From: Candidatus Altarchaeota archaeon
Lineage (GTDB): Archaea > SpSt-1190
Length of the DNA stretch: 12,473 nt
Direction of reading: 5' to 3'
Assembly: GCA_030590165.1 (NCBI GenBank)
Contig: JAUUZA010000019.1
Span: 1 to 12,473, forward strand
A program made the position numbers and the translations under genes. Below the pieces are notes generated by a model. It did not search any database. It was given only the letters and a program-made list of their open reading frames with translations, and had not been told where the DNA came from. Shown one piece after another: positions 11,954 to 12,473 of the stretch. Within the stretch, counting starts at the first letter, position 1. The number at the start of each line of letters is the position of its first letter.

Positions 11954-12361
11954 GTGAGTAAGTTTATTGTGGGAAGACAGACAATATTTTTATTCGGTTT
12001 TCTTTTTATGATTTTTAGTTTAGTTTTTGCTTTCTCAGAATGTCATCTTAGTTCTTCTTATTGTTGTTCTGATTGTGTTATTGACGATTGTTCAGATGAT
12101 TATAATCCTTCCGCACTTTCTTGTGGTAATAATTATGGGTGTTCAAGGATTGCCAGTGAAAAAGGTTATCAAAAGAATTGTCTTGCTGGTGTAACCTGTA
12201 ATTATAATAATAAAGGTAAAATTGCAAGAAATTTATTGGGTGGCTTTGATTTTGATTCTAACGAATTTGAGATGTTTGAAAATTGGCCAACCAAGAAAGT
12301 TAAGAATAAAAGGTCTATTTATGCTAATTCTTGGCTTTTGAGGAAGAGAAAAGATTTATAA
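11954..12361 (+). CDS. Secreted Cys-rich protein Y fused to the C-terminal tail of X (chimera)
   Basis: This 135-aa protein starts at GTG. Residues 1-28 form a signal peptide or membrane anchor (a polar start, a hydrophobic core IFLFGFLFMIFSLVFAF, then SEC). Residues 30-82 contain nine cysteines (30, 37, 38, 41, 46, 57, 63, 76, 82), including CC-x-x-C and C-x-x-x-x-C spacings, as in disulphide-stabilised exported modules. From codon 98 the sequence is the tail of X (SNEFEMFENWPTKKVKNKRS and on), which is basic and looks cytoplasmic. The join is in frame at about 12246-12254. I infer that the natural Y gene is longer with a different C-terminus, and that this is the duplication joint. Whether the chimera is made or stable is unknown. 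It lies 26 bp after CC. Confidence 0.65.
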   Translation: MSKFIVGRQTIFLFGFLFMIFSLVFAFSECHLSSSYCCSDCVIDDCSDDYNPSALSCGNNYGCSRIASEKGYQKNCLAGVTCNYNNKGKIARNLLGGFDFDSNEFEMFENWPTKKVKNKRSIYANSWLLRKRKDL

Positions 12362-12473
12362 TTCAGTAGTAACTAATCCTAATGAGTGATAGAATGACTG
12401 ATAAAAAATATACCTCAGAAAATAAAGATAAACCAAGTATTCTCGATCCTTTTTTAATAAAAAAAACGATTAC
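12246..12473 (+). repeat. Direct repeat, copy 2, running off the window
   Basis: This is a copy of 9851-10078 with two mismatches (12253, 12353). It contains the X tail (to the TAA at 12359-12361), the identical 20-bp spacer, and the first 92 bases of CC. It is the right-hand boundary of the 2395-bp unit and continues to the last base of the window. Confidence 0.95.
12382..12473 (+). CDS. Second copy of the CC gene, N-terminal fragment
   Basis: An ATG at 12382 opens a frame identical to the first 30 codons of the CC gene (MSDRMTDKKYTSENKDKPSI and on) and is cut by the window edge. The preceding 20-bp spacer is the same as before the first copy. Its existence implies at least two tandem CC genes, unless the assembly is chimeric here. 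Confidence 0.8.
   Translation, partial: MSDRMTDKKYTSENKDKPSILDPFLIKKTI

Noticed and set aside
9851-12473. Diversity-generating retroelement or switching cassette
   Set aside because: The repeat differs at only two scattered bases, not at biased adenines, and no reverse transcriptase or recombinase gene is in the window; plain tandem duplication explains it.
1-12473. CRISPR array, tRNA or rRNA genes
   Set aside because: No regularly spaced repeats, no T-arm-like GGTTCGAATCC with matching acceptor stem, and no long conserved RNA-like stretch were seen on either strand.

Overview
The window looks like a fragment of an AT-rich archaeal genome (roughly 30% GC by eye). Three things point to archaea, and to a small-genome lineage of the DPANN kind. 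The recognisable proteins are mostly archaeal: a DUF357 protein, a UPF0282 metallo-beta-lactamase-fold protein, a free-standing AlaX-type alanyl-tRNA editing protein, a double-SIS protein and an ureohydrolase tail. TATA-like boxes lie about 25 nt before several starts, so leaderless or short-leader mRNAs are likely. Many genes are short and have no recognisable family. No rRNA, tRNA, CRISPR array or transposase was seen. The lineage is an inference.

Layout. Positions 1-457 (+) hold the end of an arginase/agmatinase-family gene, overlapping by ATGA with a small DUF3850/ASCH-like gene. Positions 446-2823 (-) form a likely three-gene operon, in transcription order: a 363-aa protein that appears to fuse an HExxH metalloprotease, a minimal nucleotidyltransferase and a HEPN-like helical domain; an AlaX editing protein interrupted by an in-frame TAG just before its Zn-binding CxxxH motif; and an unknown 194-aa protein. 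Positions 2930-5251 (+) hold two diverged copies of an unrecognised family. The first is split by a frameshift in an A8 run, and a small unknown gene lies between them. Positions 5317-6632 (+) hold DUF357 and SIS genes, convergent with UPF0282 (6596-7459, -). Positions 7554-8744 (-) hold two diverged paralogs of another unrecognised family, separated by what looks like decayed coding sequence. Positions 8799-12473 (+) hold a small unknown gene, a 292-aa unknown gene (X), a 646-aa two-membrane-segment protein with a long helical loop and a DxDxDG calcium-type loop (CC), and a secreted Cys-rich protein (Y).

The 3' end carries a large structural feature. Bases 12246-12473 repeat bases 9851-10078 with only two differences. 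The repeat covers the tail of X, the spacer and the start of CC. The simplest reading is a head-to-tail duplication of a 2395-bp unit. Its new joint fuses the first 97 residues of Y in frame to the last 38 residues of X, and a second CC copy begins at 12382 and runs out of the window.

The best leads are the protease-nucleotidyltransferase-HEPN fusion beside an interrupted AlaX, the TAG and A8 interruptions (recoding versus mutation or sequencing error), and the tandem duplication that makes a chimeric secreted protein. TAG ends none of the 17 recognised reading frames, which fits sense use of TAG, but the sample is too small to show it.
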